A DNA stretch of 5,129 nucleotides from Spirochaetaceae bacterium (GTDB lineage Bacteria > Spirochaetota > Spirochaetia > Treponematales > Breznakiellaceae): assembly GCA_031284295.1 (NCBI GenBank), contig JAITAE010000233.1, positions 1 through 5,129 of the forward strand, written 5' to 3'. Made by a program: the position numbers and the translations under genes. The notes under the pieces were generated by a model. It did not search any database. It saw nothing but the letters and a program-made list of their open reading frames with translations, and was not told the origin of the DNA. Positions 5,118 to 5,129 of the stretch are shown piece after piece. Position 1 is the stretch's first letter. The number at the start of each line of letters is the position of its first letter.

Positions 5118-5129
5118 CGTATTCCATGC

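Overview
The window holds a leftward (minus-strand) block of cell-envelope genes. The organism looks like a Gram-negative, lipoprotein-rich bacterium, most plausibly a Treponema-like spirochaete. That is an inference from the gene set (LpoB-like, COG3014-like and LPP20-like lipoproteins in a row), permissive lipoboxes and moderate-to-high GC. It is not proven from sequence alone.

Right part (about 5129 to 1335): a tight minus-strand operon in the order LpoB-like lipoprotein (4442-5077), COG3014-family TPR-like lipoprotein (3093-4445), LPP20-family lipoprotein (1912-3105) and a small exported protein of unknown function (1335-1889). The first two overlap by 4 nt (ATGA), the second and third by 13 nt, and the fourth starts 22 nt after the third. 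The first three carry lipoboxes and the fourth has an ordinary signal peptide, so all four products should act outside the cytoplasmic membrane. Co-translation suggests one functional unit, possibly an envelope or peptidoglycan-synthase accessory complex.

Middle (1176-1334): an intergenic stretch with a 9-bp-stem hairpin whose flanks resemble a dispersed palindromic repeat, a (GTGTCG)3 microrepeat, and a possible promoter that would give a leaderless transcript.

Left part (212-1175): AT-richer DNA encoding one lipoprotein now broken into three reading frames. The frames join cleanly (321 aa) if one base is added at an A4 run (808-811) and one at a C12 run (600-611, G12 on the plus strand). 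The C12 run is a plausible phase-variation tract, though under-called homopolymers in the assembly would look the same. At the left edge (1-111) a further minus-strand gene starts and leaves the window. Its 37 visible residues are a membrane-anchor N-terminus resembling septum formation initiator (FtsB/DivIC-type) proteins.

The two points most worth following up are the homopolymer-interrupted lipoprotein and the 18-bp tandem duplication that doubles the lipobox of the LPP20-family protein.
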